Below are positions 1-9,596 of a DNA stretch of 24,415 nt, piece after piece. The notes under the pieces are model-generated. The model was not told where the DNA came from. It saw only the letters and a program-made list of their open reading frames with translations, and searched no databases. Origin of the DNA: Spirogloea muscicola (Eukaryota > Streptophyta > Zygnematophyceae > Spirogloeales > Spirogloeaceae); assembly GCA_009602725.1 (NCBI GenBank), contig WELB01000005.1, positions 1,013,929 through 1,038,343 on the forward strand, written 5' to 3'. The position numbers were made by a program, and so were the translations under genes. Position 1 is the first letter of the stretch. Each line of letters begins with the position of its first letter.

Positions 1-99
1 GGGCCTGAAGAGGCAATGGCAGAACGGGGGAGGATGGACCACTCAGTAGTTACGAGTGAGGAGCCTCATATCCGACAGACTAGCTGCCGGAAAACTATC
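1..99 (-). mobile_element. 3' end of a 5'-truncated RT/RLE-type retroelement (copy A)
   Basis: Read on the minus strand, about 19 codons end in SLSDMRLLTRNY followed by a stop at 45-43, then a tail to the window edge. This C-terminal tag recurs in other copies in the window. The 100 bases match 13246-13345 (+) with only about 3 differences, and 9486-9585 (+) more loosely. No related coding sequence is seen further upstream (above about 99), as expected for a short 5'-truncated insertion. The element may continue to the left of the window. Confidence 0.8.
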
Positions 100-1105
100 C
101 ATTCGGAAGAGCTACTTTTCCGGAAGAACCGCCGGAGCAACCTCGGGCCCTTGACGTTTTCGCGTCTAGTCCCCCTAAACCTACTGTCCTCCACCTTCGA
201 CCATGCGGCGCTCCGGGCGTCCGTCCTCACAGACTGCAAGGCTCGGCCCCAACGCCACGTGCCGCCAGCCGCGCCTGGCGTCGTGCAGCCGCTCCGCCGG
301 CCGCCCGGGCGCCACGCGGCGGCCTCTCGCCGCTCCCCGCAGTGCGGCAGCCGGCCGAGTACTTCCGGTCGGCCGTACTGCACGAGACCGTACGGATGAC
401 GCGCCAGGAGGGCCCCCAGGCTCCTTGGCCACGTGGCGCGCGCCATCAAGGGGCGGGCGGGAGCCCGGGGCCCCACCACGTCTGCGCCACCGACGGGCAC
501 ACGGGCGGGCCACGCGGCGGCACTTGACTGGGAGTTGTGACCACGTGGTAGCGCCGTGGGCCCCAGAGTACGTGACACGTGGCGGGGAGAGGAGGTACCA
601 CGACAAAAACCCCCCCCTGGCCGGCCCACCGGCCGCTCCGACTTTTTCTGAGGCAGCAGGAAGCAGCGGCGCGGCCCGGCGGGGGCCCACCTCCGGGTCG
701 TCACCTCGCCGGGCCTAACCTTCCCTTCTGGCCGTCCCGAATTCATCGACGTGCTGGCGTACGTGCTGGGCCACTCGGGCCCCTCCACCGTTCGCGACGC
801 GCTCCACCCCTTCTAGCCCTCGGCTGCTTGCACCCCCCCCCCCCTCGCTCCCCCGCCGCCGCGGGCGCCCGCGGCGGCGGCGGCGGTCGCGACAACGGCG
901 GGGGCGGCTGCGGCGGCAGCGGCGGCGGCGGCATGTTAGCAACTCATCCCCCCACGCTTGCCCACTTCGCTCCTCGTCCCTCTTTCGTGGGGCTCCCCGT
1001 CGGCGCAGTCCTTGCGAATGCCGCCGCTGCGAGCCGGGGCGTCGCTGACGGCCTCGCGGGCCTCCCTGCCGCCGCGTCCCGCCTTCCAGGCTCTCCCTGG
1101 CGCAG
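100..1105. other. GC-rich 5' flank of the bHLH gene, no supported gene
   Basis: Open frames of up to 240 codons cross this stretch on both strands, but they are Arg/Pro/Gly-rich in every frame, as expected of high-GC DNA, and show no family motif. It has a C-run at 831-844 and CGG/CCG repeats around 855-932. The bases just before the bHLH start (CTGGCGCAG then ATG at 1106) look like a splice acceptor, so part of the region may be a 5'-UTR exon and intron. Four G-boxes are listed separately. Confidence 0.5.
256..581. promoter_or_regulatory. Cluster of four CACGTG G-boxes upstream of the bHLH gene
   Basis: The palindrome CACGTG occurs at 256-261, 430-435, 542-547 and 576-581, four times in about 330 bp. 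CACGTG is the classic target of plant bHLH and bZIP factors. The cluster lies 525-850 bp upstream of the bHLH start codon. The sites are certain; regulatory use is inferred. Confidence 0.5.
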
Positions 1106-2905
1106 ATGACGGAGATGTGCGCCGACCTCATTCTCGCCTCGAAGCACGCCGCCGGCGGCAGCGGCGGCGGCCAGTTCCAGGGCTCCTCTGACGCGGCCAC
1201 GCTCTCTCGGATAGCCCCCGATGTGGCTTGCCAGGTGCGTGGGCGGGCACGGGGACTTCGGGTTGCCTCCGGCCGTCCTGGTTGTGGCGATGGGGGTCGG
1301 ACCTGCGCCTCCGGCTGGGGTCTCACCCGCGTCGCTCGTTGGCAGCAGGTGGATGCGCTCATGCAGGGCGTGGCCTACGAGGGCCTCCAGCCTGCGCAAG
1401 AGCGGACGCCGCCTCCGCGAGGCAGCGCCGGGGACCTGCACTACCCCACCGGGGCCGGGCGAAGCTCGGACGCAAGCGGGGCAGAAGCCAAGCCGCCGCT
1501 GCCGAGCCTCTGCTCTGTGCCCACCGACCTCGGCCGGCTTGGCCTGGCTGGCGACTCCACGCTCGCGCCGCCAGCCGGCGGCGGTGCCAAGCGGCTTAGC
1601 GTGCTGACTGGGTGTCTAAAAGCCCGGCCGACTCTGGACATCAACGACTGCCAAAGCATGTCCGATGCCGAGCTCTGGGAGCTCTTCTCCCAGGGCCTAC
1701 TGGCGTCGCCGTTTCGCCCAATGGGCGCCAACCCGCCAATACCGACGCAGCCGCGCCTGGGCTCGGACTACGTCAGCGAAGCATCGCTCGCTGCTGCTCG
1801 GCCCCTCCTGACGACCCCAGTAGTGGAGAGTCAGGAGCGGCCATCGAGCTGCTCCCCACCTTCGGCTAACCTGGATCTGTACGAGGGCTTCATGGCCTCC
1901 ATCAGCAGGCCCTCTGCCCCGGTAGCCGCCCATGGCCATGATCACGCGTACCGTGTGCAGCAAGGCGACTGCAGCTCAGACTTCTCGCGCAGCACAATGA
2001 GCAGCTTTCATGACGCCCTCAACATTACGCAGGGGCAAAGGGTCAAGCTTGGGGGCCGAGCCCCCGAGCTCGGTACTTCGACCGGCCTGCTCTGCCATAC
2101 TCTCGACGGTTTCCCTCACCACGCCATCAACAGTGGTGCCAACACCAGATCTCAGCCCAGGGAGGAGACAGGCCGCCCTGCTTCTGCAGATGCAGACCCC
2201 AGGGCGGCTGCCCTCCATGGAGTGCAGGTGAGCATGAGCGGGCTACCTTCCAACAGCAACAGCAACAGCTCCGACGGGGACCGATCACACAATTCGGAGG
2301 TGAAGAGGCAGCGCGACTTTGGTGTTGGTGGTCAGGGAGGAGAGGATGCTATCCGAAGCAAGAGGGCCTCAGTATGGCCTGGCGACAAGGGAGCCTCATT
2401 CCCGTGGGAGGTACTGGCGTCTGCTTCCCTCCCCGATGACCTCCTCATGTTGGAAAGTACGGGTGGGAAGAGCAAAGCCGCCAAAGAGAGGGGCCAAACC
2501 CGGATGGCCAGGAGGACCCTCATGGAGAAAAGGAGGCGGGAGCGCATCAGCGACGGCCTGCGCATGCTGGAGGTGAGAGCCGCGCTCGCATGCGGAGTAG
2601 ATACGTACAAACGTGATGTTCAGTGAAGCATGGTTGCTTTGGAGCACTGACACCTACCTGGCTTCTGTTGATGTGAGTAGAAGGTCACGCCCAAGCCCAA
2701 GGACCTCAAACTTGACACTGCCTCCATGCTGGAAAGGACCCTGGCATATGTCAAGTTTCTTGAGCAGCAAGTTCAGGTGCATGTCCCTGATCTATCTACT
2801 GTCCAGGACCACTGTAAAGTGGAGTTTAGTGTCAACATATTGCAAGATGTCAGTGTGCAGGAGGTGGATACACTTTGGCTGGGCTGCTTGCACTTCTGCA
2901 AGTAG
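1106..2905 (+). CDS. Plant-type bHLH transcription factor
   Basis: Predicted nuclear DNA-binding regulator. Proposed exons are 1106-1234, 1349-2572 and 2681-2905, giving 525 residues. The bHLH domain is at residues 428-483: basic region and helix 1 (RRTLMEKRRRERISDGLRML) end exon 2, and exon 3 supplies the loop and helix 2 (TASMLERTLAYVKFLEQQVQ), which closely matches plant bHLH proteins. Both introns are phase 0 with GT-AG ends. In the basic region the Glu and Arg that read CANNTG are present, but Arg stands where His is usual. The long N-terminal part is low-complexity (Ser, Pro, Ala; an Asn-Ser run near 2252-2270) with no other domain. Intron 1 (114 bp) has no stop and is a multiple of three, so it may be retained. 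The start is the first ATG of this frame; upstream exons are possible. A further intron after 2776 cannot be excluded, so the last 42 residues are less certain. Confidence 0.88.
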
Positions 2906-3709
2906 CAGCTTTCAGCTTGCCAATCTTGGCAAATGTGCCTGACACCTCACATGTGAGTGGTCATTGCAATGTCAGGTATTATCCAAGAAGGGCAAGGCCA
3001 CATACTCCATGGGATCCCCCAGCAAGGGGCAGCACTGTATGGCATCATAAATCGTATTTGCGGAATTCCTGCACATGCGAACCTCCACTTTGAAACACCT
3101 GTTGCAGCTTAACCAACAACAGATACTTTTGCACTTTGACTTTGTACATCCTTACGTACGTACCTTGACGGGCGGATCTCACCCCACTGTTAAGCCAGCC
3201 TTTTTTCGACATTGCCACCCCTGGCAGTCGTGCTTGCTTATCAGTAGCTGGGTTTACTGGGAAGAGAATTCACTCCGCCTGGAGTCCCACCTTTCTTGTA
3301 TAGTTGCTTCTTGGCGTGTTTGTGCCTACAGGGCAAATTGTACTTAAGTGGCTGTCCTTGGGAGCAACTCCACAGGAGACGCCCGCATTGCTGGTGTTAG
3401 GTTGCACCGATTGGTGCTACTATATGAACGACCTTGACGATTGCCATTCTTTCGGTGGGCTTGATCGAGCACACATGCTCGCTGTATTGTTCATAGACGG
3501 CTCGAGCACTCGTGATGTCCAGACTCAGCTCATTGTACGGCTTTCATTGGTGCACTCGTCGATTCATCAATCTGTCCGTCTGAGTCATCCTTGAGGGCTC
3601 GTTGTGTATGCTCCCAGAATGCGGTGCGCTGCCCAACCGGCAGCCCGGATCGTGCCTCGAGGGACCCCGAGTGACCACTTGGTGGGGATAGGAAAGAAGT
3701 AGAGGAAGC
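2906..3709. other. Downstream of the bHLH gene, no gene seen
   Basis: The stretch has lower GC than its flanks, with only short open frames lacking recognisable motifs. It presumably contains the 3' UTR of the bHLH gene. Nothing else is supported. Confidence 0.5.
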
Positions 3710-3717
3710 TCTACCAA

Positions 3718-3830
3718 AGGGGGCGAGGGCTGTGAGGAAGTGGCTCTCTCAAATGAACAGCCAGCCTGAAAGGGAGTGACAGGGTCCGAAGGGGCCGAAA
3801 GGCGCTGTGAAAGGCCAGCCCGAAGAGATG
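3718..3830 (-). repeat. Hairpin-bearing tail repeat
   Basis: On the minus strand this holds two hairpins of the dispersed family (CGGGCTGGCC...ACAGCGCC and CAGGCTGGCTGTTC) and the linkers seen downstream of retroelement copies (GGCCCCTTCGGACC..., AGAGCCACTTCCTC, CACAGCCCTCGCCCC). It matches 11700-11920 and 13371-13452 read on the plus strand. No coding part of the element is attached here, so it is either a tail-only remnant or an independent short repeat. Confidence 0.65.
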
Positions 3831-4545
3831 AGGGGCAATGCCCAAAGCGGAAGGGCAGGCGCGCGTGCGGGGTGCGGAGGATGAGAAAGCGGTGGAGCAG
3901 GGGCAGCCATGAGTGTGCGCGGGGGCGCAGGCAGGCGTGTTGCCGCTGGCGGGTGCGAGGGGGGGTCCGTCGTGGCGTGCGGAGGGAAGAGAGGGTGGGG
4001 TGTACTTGCAGGCGCAATCTCGCGGGCCGACCGCGAGCAAGGGCAGAAGGCAAGGGGGGGGGGGGCAAGCCTGGGGGCTGCCGCGGGCGCCTGCGGGGCC
4101 GCTTTCGTGGGACCGCGGCCGGGGCGGCCGTTTCGGTGGTGGGGCCGGGCGGAGCCGCATGTGGGGCTGGAATCCGATTCGATCCCGGACGCCCTCGATT
4201 TCGACGGTGGCCTGGGCCGGCCCCTCGGGGTTTGGGGATTCAGCCGATCCCTCTCAGATCTTCATCGGACGGCCCCGGCGGGGCCCCATCCGACGGCGCT
4301 CCGCGCCTCCAACGTGCGGGCGCACGAATGCTAGCGGCGGCCACGTGCGGGCGGCGCGGAACCCAGCGGCGCTTGCGGCGCCACGTCGTTGCACGTGCCC
4401 GCGCCCGGCGGCAGCGGCGGCGGAACCGTGGCCGCCCGTNCGCGGGCCCCGCCGCCGCGCCGCCCGGAAACTTGGGCCCGCCTCGGCGGCAGATGCTGCT
4501 GGTCTCCGCCGCCCCGGCTCGCCCTGTGCCTCCCGAGCCCACCTA
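3831..4545. other. Very GC-rich island with no supported gene
   Basis: Overlapping open frames of 100-284 codons exist on both strands, but all are Arg/Gly/Ala/Pro-rich and none shows a known motif. It has a G-run near 4055-4064, CACGTG boxes at 4342-4347 and 4392-4397, and an undetermined base at 4440. Composition is like the bHLH flank and unlike the AT-richer retroelement desert. It could be an orphan promoter or first exon; I cannot tell. Confidence 0.4.
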
Positions 4546-4560
4546 AACCCCGCTCCCCAA

Positions 4561-4660
4561 GTTCTATTCCTTCGGGCTGGCCTCTCCCAGCCACCAGTTT
4601 ATCTGGCCGCGCTTGCTTCAAGTGGCTCTCCAAAAGAAACAAGTGGCTCTCCAGAAGGGG
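4561..4660. repeat. Hairpin repeat plus a 21-bp tandem duplication
   Basis: At 4573-4618 is the hairpin repeat (GGGCTGGCCTCTCCCAGCC followed by an ACCAGTTTATCTGGCC stem), almost identical to 12890-12930 and 13128-13170. It is followed by two copies of a unit beginning CAAGTGGCTCTCC at 4619-4639 and 4640-4660. The reverse complement of that unit is the GGAGAGCCACTT linker of the other tails. The block lies on the 3' side of the minus-strand retroelement fragment ending at 4761. Confidence 0.7.
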
Positions 4661-4760
4661 CGAGGAAAATTTCATGTGTTTGGAACAAACGAAGGCCAAA
4701 TGGCCAAGCACAAAGGCAAGCACATCTTAAGACCTACATAACCTACAGTAGATTGACCTC

Positions 4761-5251
4761 TCAGTAACCACGGGTCAAAACATGAAGGTCGCTAACCGAT
4801 GCCTGAATACTAGATGGCAGATACGAAGCCCTTCTGCCACCAACTAGAGCTCGCCCAGCTTTCTGGTGCAAAGCATTAGCCTGAGCACGCTGCATAACAG
4901 GCCGAAACTCGTCGTCGCAAGAACGACAGATATGCAGCTGGCAAGCCCATCTCAGCCGGGAACACATCTGCATGTCGTGTGTAGCCCTAGATTGGCTATG
5001 TTTTGAAGGAGAGTAAGGAGACGAGGACCTAAGCAGCCAAAGATGTCGATTGCCGCTGGCAGGGGCTGATCACATTGGAGGTAGTCGGAGTAGTGCTGCA
5101 ACTTTCTTTGTTCAGCACTGCCCACTGCGTGACAAACGATGTGTGTCGATGCTGGACCTTTATAGGCCTTCGTAACCACAACATCGACCAAGGCCCGTGA
5201 TCCTCCACCAGGTTGCACCCCCACAATGTCAATGATGACGTCCCTGGGCAT
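4761..5251 (-). pseudogene. C-terminal (RLE-like) fragment of a retroelement polyprotein, frameshifted
   Basis: Two minus-strand frames, 5251-4952 and 4973-4761, join by one frameshift into one C-terminal region. The first has a PGGGSR, VDVVVT, AEQRKLQHYSDYL series that parallels PGGGPR, ADVVTT, ARGKERKYAD in the long copy at 9597-11513. The second has AGRALVG and ends SDLHVLTRGY with a stop at 4763-4761. This C-terminal domain follows the RT in many algal non-LTR elements and looks like a PD-(D/E)XK nuclease; that assignment is an inference. It is a different subfamily from the long copy, since similarity is limited to blocks. No RT part is present, so the copy is 5'-truncated. Confidence 0.8.
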
Positions 5252-5279
5252 CTGTGGTGATAGGCATGATGTTGTTCAC

Positions 5280-5346
5280 AAGGGCGAGGGCTGTGGAAAG
5301 CCAACCCGAACAATATTGACAAGGTCCGAAGGACCGAGAGCAAGGA
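5280..5346 (-). repeat. Hairpin-bearing tail repeat
   Basis: On the minus strand, GTCCTTCGGACCTTGTCAAT, then CGGGTTGGCTTTCCACAGCC and CTCGCCC, the same order of modules as downstream of copies at 11700-11840 and 13371-13420. It lies just upstream of the minus-strand retroelement fragment, which suggests a tail of another copy into or next to which that fragment inserted. Confidence 0.6.
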
Positions 5347-5349
5347 CCA

Positions 5350-6630
5350 TGTAGGATAATTACGAAGCCAGTTGGCCTGCCCGTGCTGCGCTCGTCTCAC
5401 GGCTCTCTATCTGCGGGCTGAGCCGCCTCTGCAGAGCTGCACCGACGGTCTTGGGCTCCGCAGTGCGGTGCCCCTCTGGAAGCCCGTTGGTGAGCTCTAT
5501 AAGCTCAGCCACCAGCATCAGAGGATAAGAGAACCCCATCTCTCTCTATTGTATTACATTGCTGTAGCTGCAATTGCGGCCATCTTCACTCCACGGCTTT
5601 CCCCTCGGGAGCCATGTGACGGCCTCACCTGGCTGTGCTGCTTGGCTCAGTGTCTAGAAGACGAGAACCAGTCTCCACAGGCCGAGCTGGAACACTTCAG
5701 TCACCGAATGACAGGCCTGCCCCAGCAATTCGGCTCCGCACTGTGCATTTAAGTTTGCTCGTGTGAACTCACATTCTCCATCTACAATGCGTGCTCTGAG
5801 CAGCAGTGTCTTGCCGCAGAGTACCTTGGATAACCTTCTGCTGCTCGAGGTGGGAGCATGACCAAGGATTCACTGGAATGATTCCTGAGCTGTGACACTT
5901 AACGATCATTTGGCACCGGTACACAGTATAAGTTCCTGACTCGGTATACAACGGAAAATCTACTTGAAAAACTTTGACCTCAGGCCGTGAGTTCTCCTCG
6001 GTCACTGCTTGGTTACATGCTGACATTGCCGCCGCCTTGATCAGCGAGCAGCCGCTGGCGCAGGCGCCTGCCAGTCACGAGCTGTATCTCGCCGTCCAAG
6101 GCTTCTGCCTTCACTTGTTGGCTTCACCGGGCCCACTGGGTGTGATTCTAAGGGGACGTTAACAATTGTAGGTACTACACGCAATCCAGCTTGCAAGCAT
6201 CCTACTTCTTCACAACTGGTAGTCGACTAGCGTTCAAGATTGTGCACGTGGACCACAGTAGGTCCAACAAGACAGGCAACTCGTGAATCTTAGTCACTTC
6301 AAGCAGTCTTCTCGGCGATCTCTTTCAGATCTTCTTCCTGGCTTAAGACCTGCTCTCTGGACAGAAGGCTGCTCGAGGTGCTTCCAAGTATGATCAGTTA
6401 TGATGCCTAACTTGGGGAGCAAGGCGCTCGCTTTTTACTAAGCGAAGAGCCAGCGCCAAAGATAGGAACAAGGATGCCTAAGGAGGGCTTCCAAGCAAGC
6501 CAGTGGATGTCGGCTGCCCCGCCAGCCAAGCACAGGCGGGTGTTGCCGAAGGAGTCGCTCAGGGAAGCATGCATGGGTGAAAGTGGTTGTTAAGGGAGCC
6601 TCTCACAACCTCCCTTTGCTCTGTTCTTTC
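5350..6630. other. Intergenic, no gene recognised
   Basis: Short open frames (for example 126 codons at 5372-5752) show no family motif. The piece around 5495-5570 has a TATAAG string and a CT-rich segment that recalls an LTR promoter region, but no paired LTR or primer-binding site is visible. A small hairpin (CGCTT...AAGCG) lies near 6430-6447. Confidence 0.4.
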
Positions 6631-6633
6631 AGG

Positions 6634-6791
6634 ACGGAGCTCTCGCCGAGCCTGCAGCGCTCACAGGCCTTGGCCTTCCACTAGCGTGCTGGGCACTGGG
6701 CATTCAGCCAGGCCACCGGCTTCCTTGGCGGTGCTCCGGCTCCCCAAGTCAGCCTGTCCAACTCTAGGTTGTGCTCACTCCTAAGAATTAA
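6634..6791 (+). mobile_element. Degenerate retroelement C-terminal fragment (copy B)
   Basis: The segment reads SLQRSQALAFH, a stop, then RAGH, parallel to SLQRSLAHAVHTRAGR in the long copy. It ends CTCACTCCTAAGAATTAA, a decayed version of the LLTRGY-stop end. Frameshifts and a stop interrupt it. No RT is upstream, so it is an old 5'-truncated copy. Confidence 0.6.
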
Positions 6792-6899
6792 GCCCCCCTC
6801 CAGCCGTGCTTTCGCCCCGGTTCATCAGCAACATTTAGCCTAGGTTTCCGCTTATGTAGCCCCATTCTTTGCATTTCCTCTGTCTTCTGCACGAGCAGT

Positions 6900-7235
6900 G
6901 TATTGCATCGCTTGGCCTCCCCTTCACTACATGCACCTTCACTACGCCTTCACCCTTGTGCACAGTGAGTGATAAGAGGGAGGTGAACGGAAAGGAGGGG
7001 CACGAAACGTCCACACGCAGGTGGCTGCAGAAGGGGCAGCCCACATTTTGGCTTCATATATCTCGTCTTTAGCATGAACAGTGCACTGGCTCGGCTTGGC
7101 CTCCCTTTCATCTTCTGCGCACCACGCGACTTCTCTTTCCTGCAAGGCAAGGTGGTGAGAGGTAGGTGAGGCCGAAGAGAACTACAAGGGGTTCCTTGAC
7201 CCGGTGGCTGCAGAATGGCCAGCCCACACTGAGAC
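6900..7235. repeat. Two diverged direct repeats of about 140 bp
   Basis: Units at roughly 6905-7045 and 7098-7232 share the same order of blocks: CTTGGCCTCC, a pyrimidine-rich GCGCACC-like stretch, a GAGGTAGGTGA/GGGAGGTGAA block, and a GGTGGCTGCAGAA...CAGCCCACA end. The end block is the dispersed hairpin in reverse orientation, and the start block matches 11994-12060. In the minus reading the two units give related peptides (GCPFCSH and GWPFCSH). They are diverged relics, not a recent duplication. Confidence 0.6.
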
Positions 7236-7274
7236 CCCAAGGCGTGCAGTCCGGACAAGGGAGCGAGCGCGCCC

Positions 7275-7590
7275 TTCCCAGTAGTATGGTGGCTGAGAGA
7301 GGCCAGCCCAGAAGCATGGACAGATTGCGTGTGCAGCATCAGCAATCAAGGCTTGTCAAAGACGCTTACGGGGGCTGCAATTGCACCGCCAAGGACAAAA
7401 AGGCACGATAGGAAGTTGCCCCAGCCACAGCAGCTGACTGCAGCCAAAGCCCATGGCCATAGTCTGTGAGGGAAAGCGAGCTCTACCGAAAATGGGAATA
7501 GCTGCCTGACCAGCCTGCAACGAAGGCACGGCATGAAGTCAGCTCTCCCGAAGGCAACGGTCGCTAAGAGAGGCCGGCCCAACAGAATGA
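7275..7590 (-). repeat. Two hairpin repeats in reverse orientation
   Basis: GGTGGCTGAGAGAGGCCAGC near 7285-7310 and GGTCGCTAAGAGAGGCCGGC near 7559-7580 are each followed by a similar CCAGAAGCATGGACAGA / CCAACAGAATGAACAGA. These are reverse complements of the TGTCCATTCTTTTGGGCTGG form seen at 12870-12905. The sequence between them holds no recognisable gene. Confidence 0.6.
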
Positions 7591-8385
7591 ACAGAGCAAT
7601 TGAACGCGAATGGCATCAATGGCGATCATTCTACTATCTGCGATCACAGTTGGGGTGGACACTGCCAGCAGACGAGCGCATGGCAGCAAAGCAGGTGGCT
7701 ATAATCAGGCGACTAGGCAATCTCGTCGTAGCCACAACAGCCTGAGACGAGATAGAGCGATCACATGGAAATGCCCCCGTGGCAAACGGCCAGACGCTCA
7801 ACCTACAAAGAGGATGGAGGGACCAGGACAAAGGCTTCTGATGATCGCAGGGGCGAGGAGGGGCCGCCAGCTTATGCACGACTCGCATGCTGGTTGGCAT
7901 TTAGTGGCAGCCTGCTGGTCCAGTGCATGCCAAAAGGGCAAGCTCACGCACCTCATCACAGAGAGGCGAGAGCAGAACTTGAGAAGAGGTAGAAGATGGA
8001 ATAAAAGATGGATAATTCAGAACAAATTTGCAGTTCTTCAGTCATCGAAGTACATACATTGGATGCTCAATGACGATTCACACTGCCTGTTTGATTGTAG
8101 CTGTGATTGTGACTGTGCAGGAAAAGAGTTGCACAGTCGCAAATAACATCAGATTGGATCCGTGGCGAGACGCAATCGTGCAGCATGACTAGATAAGTAG
8201 AGCCCTCAGGCATCCATTGTCAAGGTCAAGGCCCGCGGCCTTTGAACCGCGCCTTGCCCCTTCGCCCTCTCTGTTGCCAGTCGGTTCAATCTTCGGCTGC
8301 TGACGAGGGGACAATTACTGTCGCAATCGAGAGGATTGATGCTCCTTTTCTTGACGAGCCATGTGAGCTGGTGCTGGTCGCGTTG
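7591..8385. other. Intergenic, no gene recognised
   Basis: An open frame of 178 codons (7610-8146, +) crosses this stretch, but it has no domain, no homologous frame nearby and a composition like the surrounding desert. I do not call it a gene. Confidence 0.4.
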
Positions 8386-8389
8386 GCCA

Positions 8390-8590
8390 TGTGTACGGGC
8401 TGGCCGCTCTCTTCGGCTCTGCCTGGCCTTCCTTCAGAAAGAATAGCTTTCAAAGAACGGCAACGGCTGCGAGAGGCCAACCCAATACAAGCTCCCGAGA
8501 GGAACGGGCAAGGTAAGGAAGGGCCAGAAGCGCAAACCGATCCCTTCAGGTTCGTGCGCACCGCGTGCCTTGCTAGAAGGAGATGCCAAT
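8390..8590. repeat. Inverted pair of hairpin repeats with a downstream linker
   Basis: GGGCTGGCCGCTCTCTTCGG (from 8398) and GGCTGCGAGAGGCCAACCCA (from 8464) are opposite orientations of the same hairpin, separated by about 45 bases. Next to them, near 8545-8575, is CCCTTCAGGTTCGTGCGCAC, similar to the CCCTTTCAATTTCATGCACA block at 12009-12035. Confidence 0.55.
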
Positions 8591-8917
8591 ACCGACTGCA
8601 TGGTCACTTTTGACCACACCGGAGGACATCAGCAGTAGGTGAAGCTTACTGTGTCACAACACAGTCGGGAACGAACAAGCGAGACTCCTGAAACTGGGTG
8701 TACACAGAGGCAGTCGTGCAGGTTATGCATAACAGGGAATGGCTCGACAATCTCGTTGCGGCAGGAGGAGAGACTTTATGTGGCGATGGACATACTCTCC
8801 CCGTCAGTGGTCTTCCCTCCTCCATCTCCTGGCACTGCATGTCGATGCCCGCCGACGTAGTCGGGCGGGTAGCTTAGGGCATTCTAGCGTCCCGCAAGCC
8901 ATCATTGCATGCTGTAG

Positions 8918-8987
8918 AATGCGGCTATCATTGAGTCTACAGCGCTCCCAGGCACTTGCGATACACAGCGTGCTGGTTGTGAATTAG
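8918..8987 (+). mobile_element. Retroelement C-terminal fragment (copy C)
   Basis: The frame reads CRMRLSLSLQRSQALAIHS and then stops at 8985-8987. It is a close match to YRMRLSVSLQRSMAHALR in the next copy downstream (about 9395-9450). The terminal LLTR block is missing, and the next copy begins within about 30 bases, so copy C was probably cut by that insertion or lost its end. Confidence 0.65.
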
Positions 8988-9015
8988 CCCAGGCTAATGG
9001 CTTCCGTGGTGGTGG

Positions 9016-9585
9016 TTTGGCTCCACGCCGGGCGGCGGCGCGCGCATCATTGCTGATGTGGTGACCACTGATAGAGAGAAAGCGCGCGTTGCGCATGAAA
9101 TTGAAAGGGAGGCCAATTCTAGCCTTAAGCCTGATGCGGTTGACCGCTTCAACCCGGGGCTCTCTGCCTCGCGGGCTGACCACGCTGCGGCGAAGGCCGC
9201 CCGCAGCAAGGCGGCCAAACACGCCGACTACCCGGCTGCAGATGAGTTCGTACCCCTGGCCGTGGACGTGCACGGGGCTCTCGGGTCCCAGTGGCTCGAC
9301 CTGCTGGCCAGGCTTGCGCGGCGCGCTGTGTCCCGCAGGCGCAGCGAGCCGGCTGACTTCAACGCCGTTTGGCTCGAGGGCTCAGGTATATCGAATGCGA
9401 TTGTCCGTCTCCCTTCAGCGGTCCATGGCCCACGCCTTGCGTCTGCGTGCTGGCCGTGCTCTCGCTGCGGCCTCCGGCTTTCGCCAGGGGGATAATTTTC
9501 GGCAGCTGTCGGATTTGAGGCTCCTCACTCGTAACGACTGAGTGTTCCATCCTCCCCCGTTCTGACATAGCATCTTCGGGCCCCT
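9016..9585 (+). pseudogene. 5'-truncated retroelement with RLE-like C-terminus (copy D)
   Basis: From about 9016 the frame reads PGGGARIIADVVTTD, then KAAKHADYPAADEFVPLAVD, VHGALGSQWLDLLARLARRA, parallel to the long copy. It then shifts frame near 9390 to YRMRLSVSLQRSMAHALRLR and ends LSDLRLLTRND with a stop at 9539-9541. The tail to about 9585 matches copies A and G. After VVTTD it has about 24 extra codons that the long copy lacks; the same bases occur reversed at 11994-12060, so this is probably a subfamily difference. In-frame stops upstream of 9016 mark the 5' truncation. Confidence 0.82.
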
Positions 9586-9596
9586 TCGTAGCTGCT

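Noticed and set aside
66-788. 240-codon open frame on the minus strand upstream of the bHLH gene
   Set aside because: Arg/Pro/Gly-rich in all frames, overlaps equally long frames on the other strand, no motif; it is a result of high GC.
2228-2256. GTGAGC...CAACAG as a small intron in the bHLH gene
   Set aside because: It would be only 29 bp, shorter than any other intron here, and the frame is open across it.
3776-4767. Open frames of 256 and 284 codons (+) in the GC island
   Set aside because: They cross an undetermined base and the hairpin repeat, have low-complexity composition and no recognisable domain.
5480-5600. Possible LTR promoter (TATAAG and CT-rich string)
   Set aside because: No second LTR, primer-binding site, polypurine tract or gag/pol frame could be found nearby.
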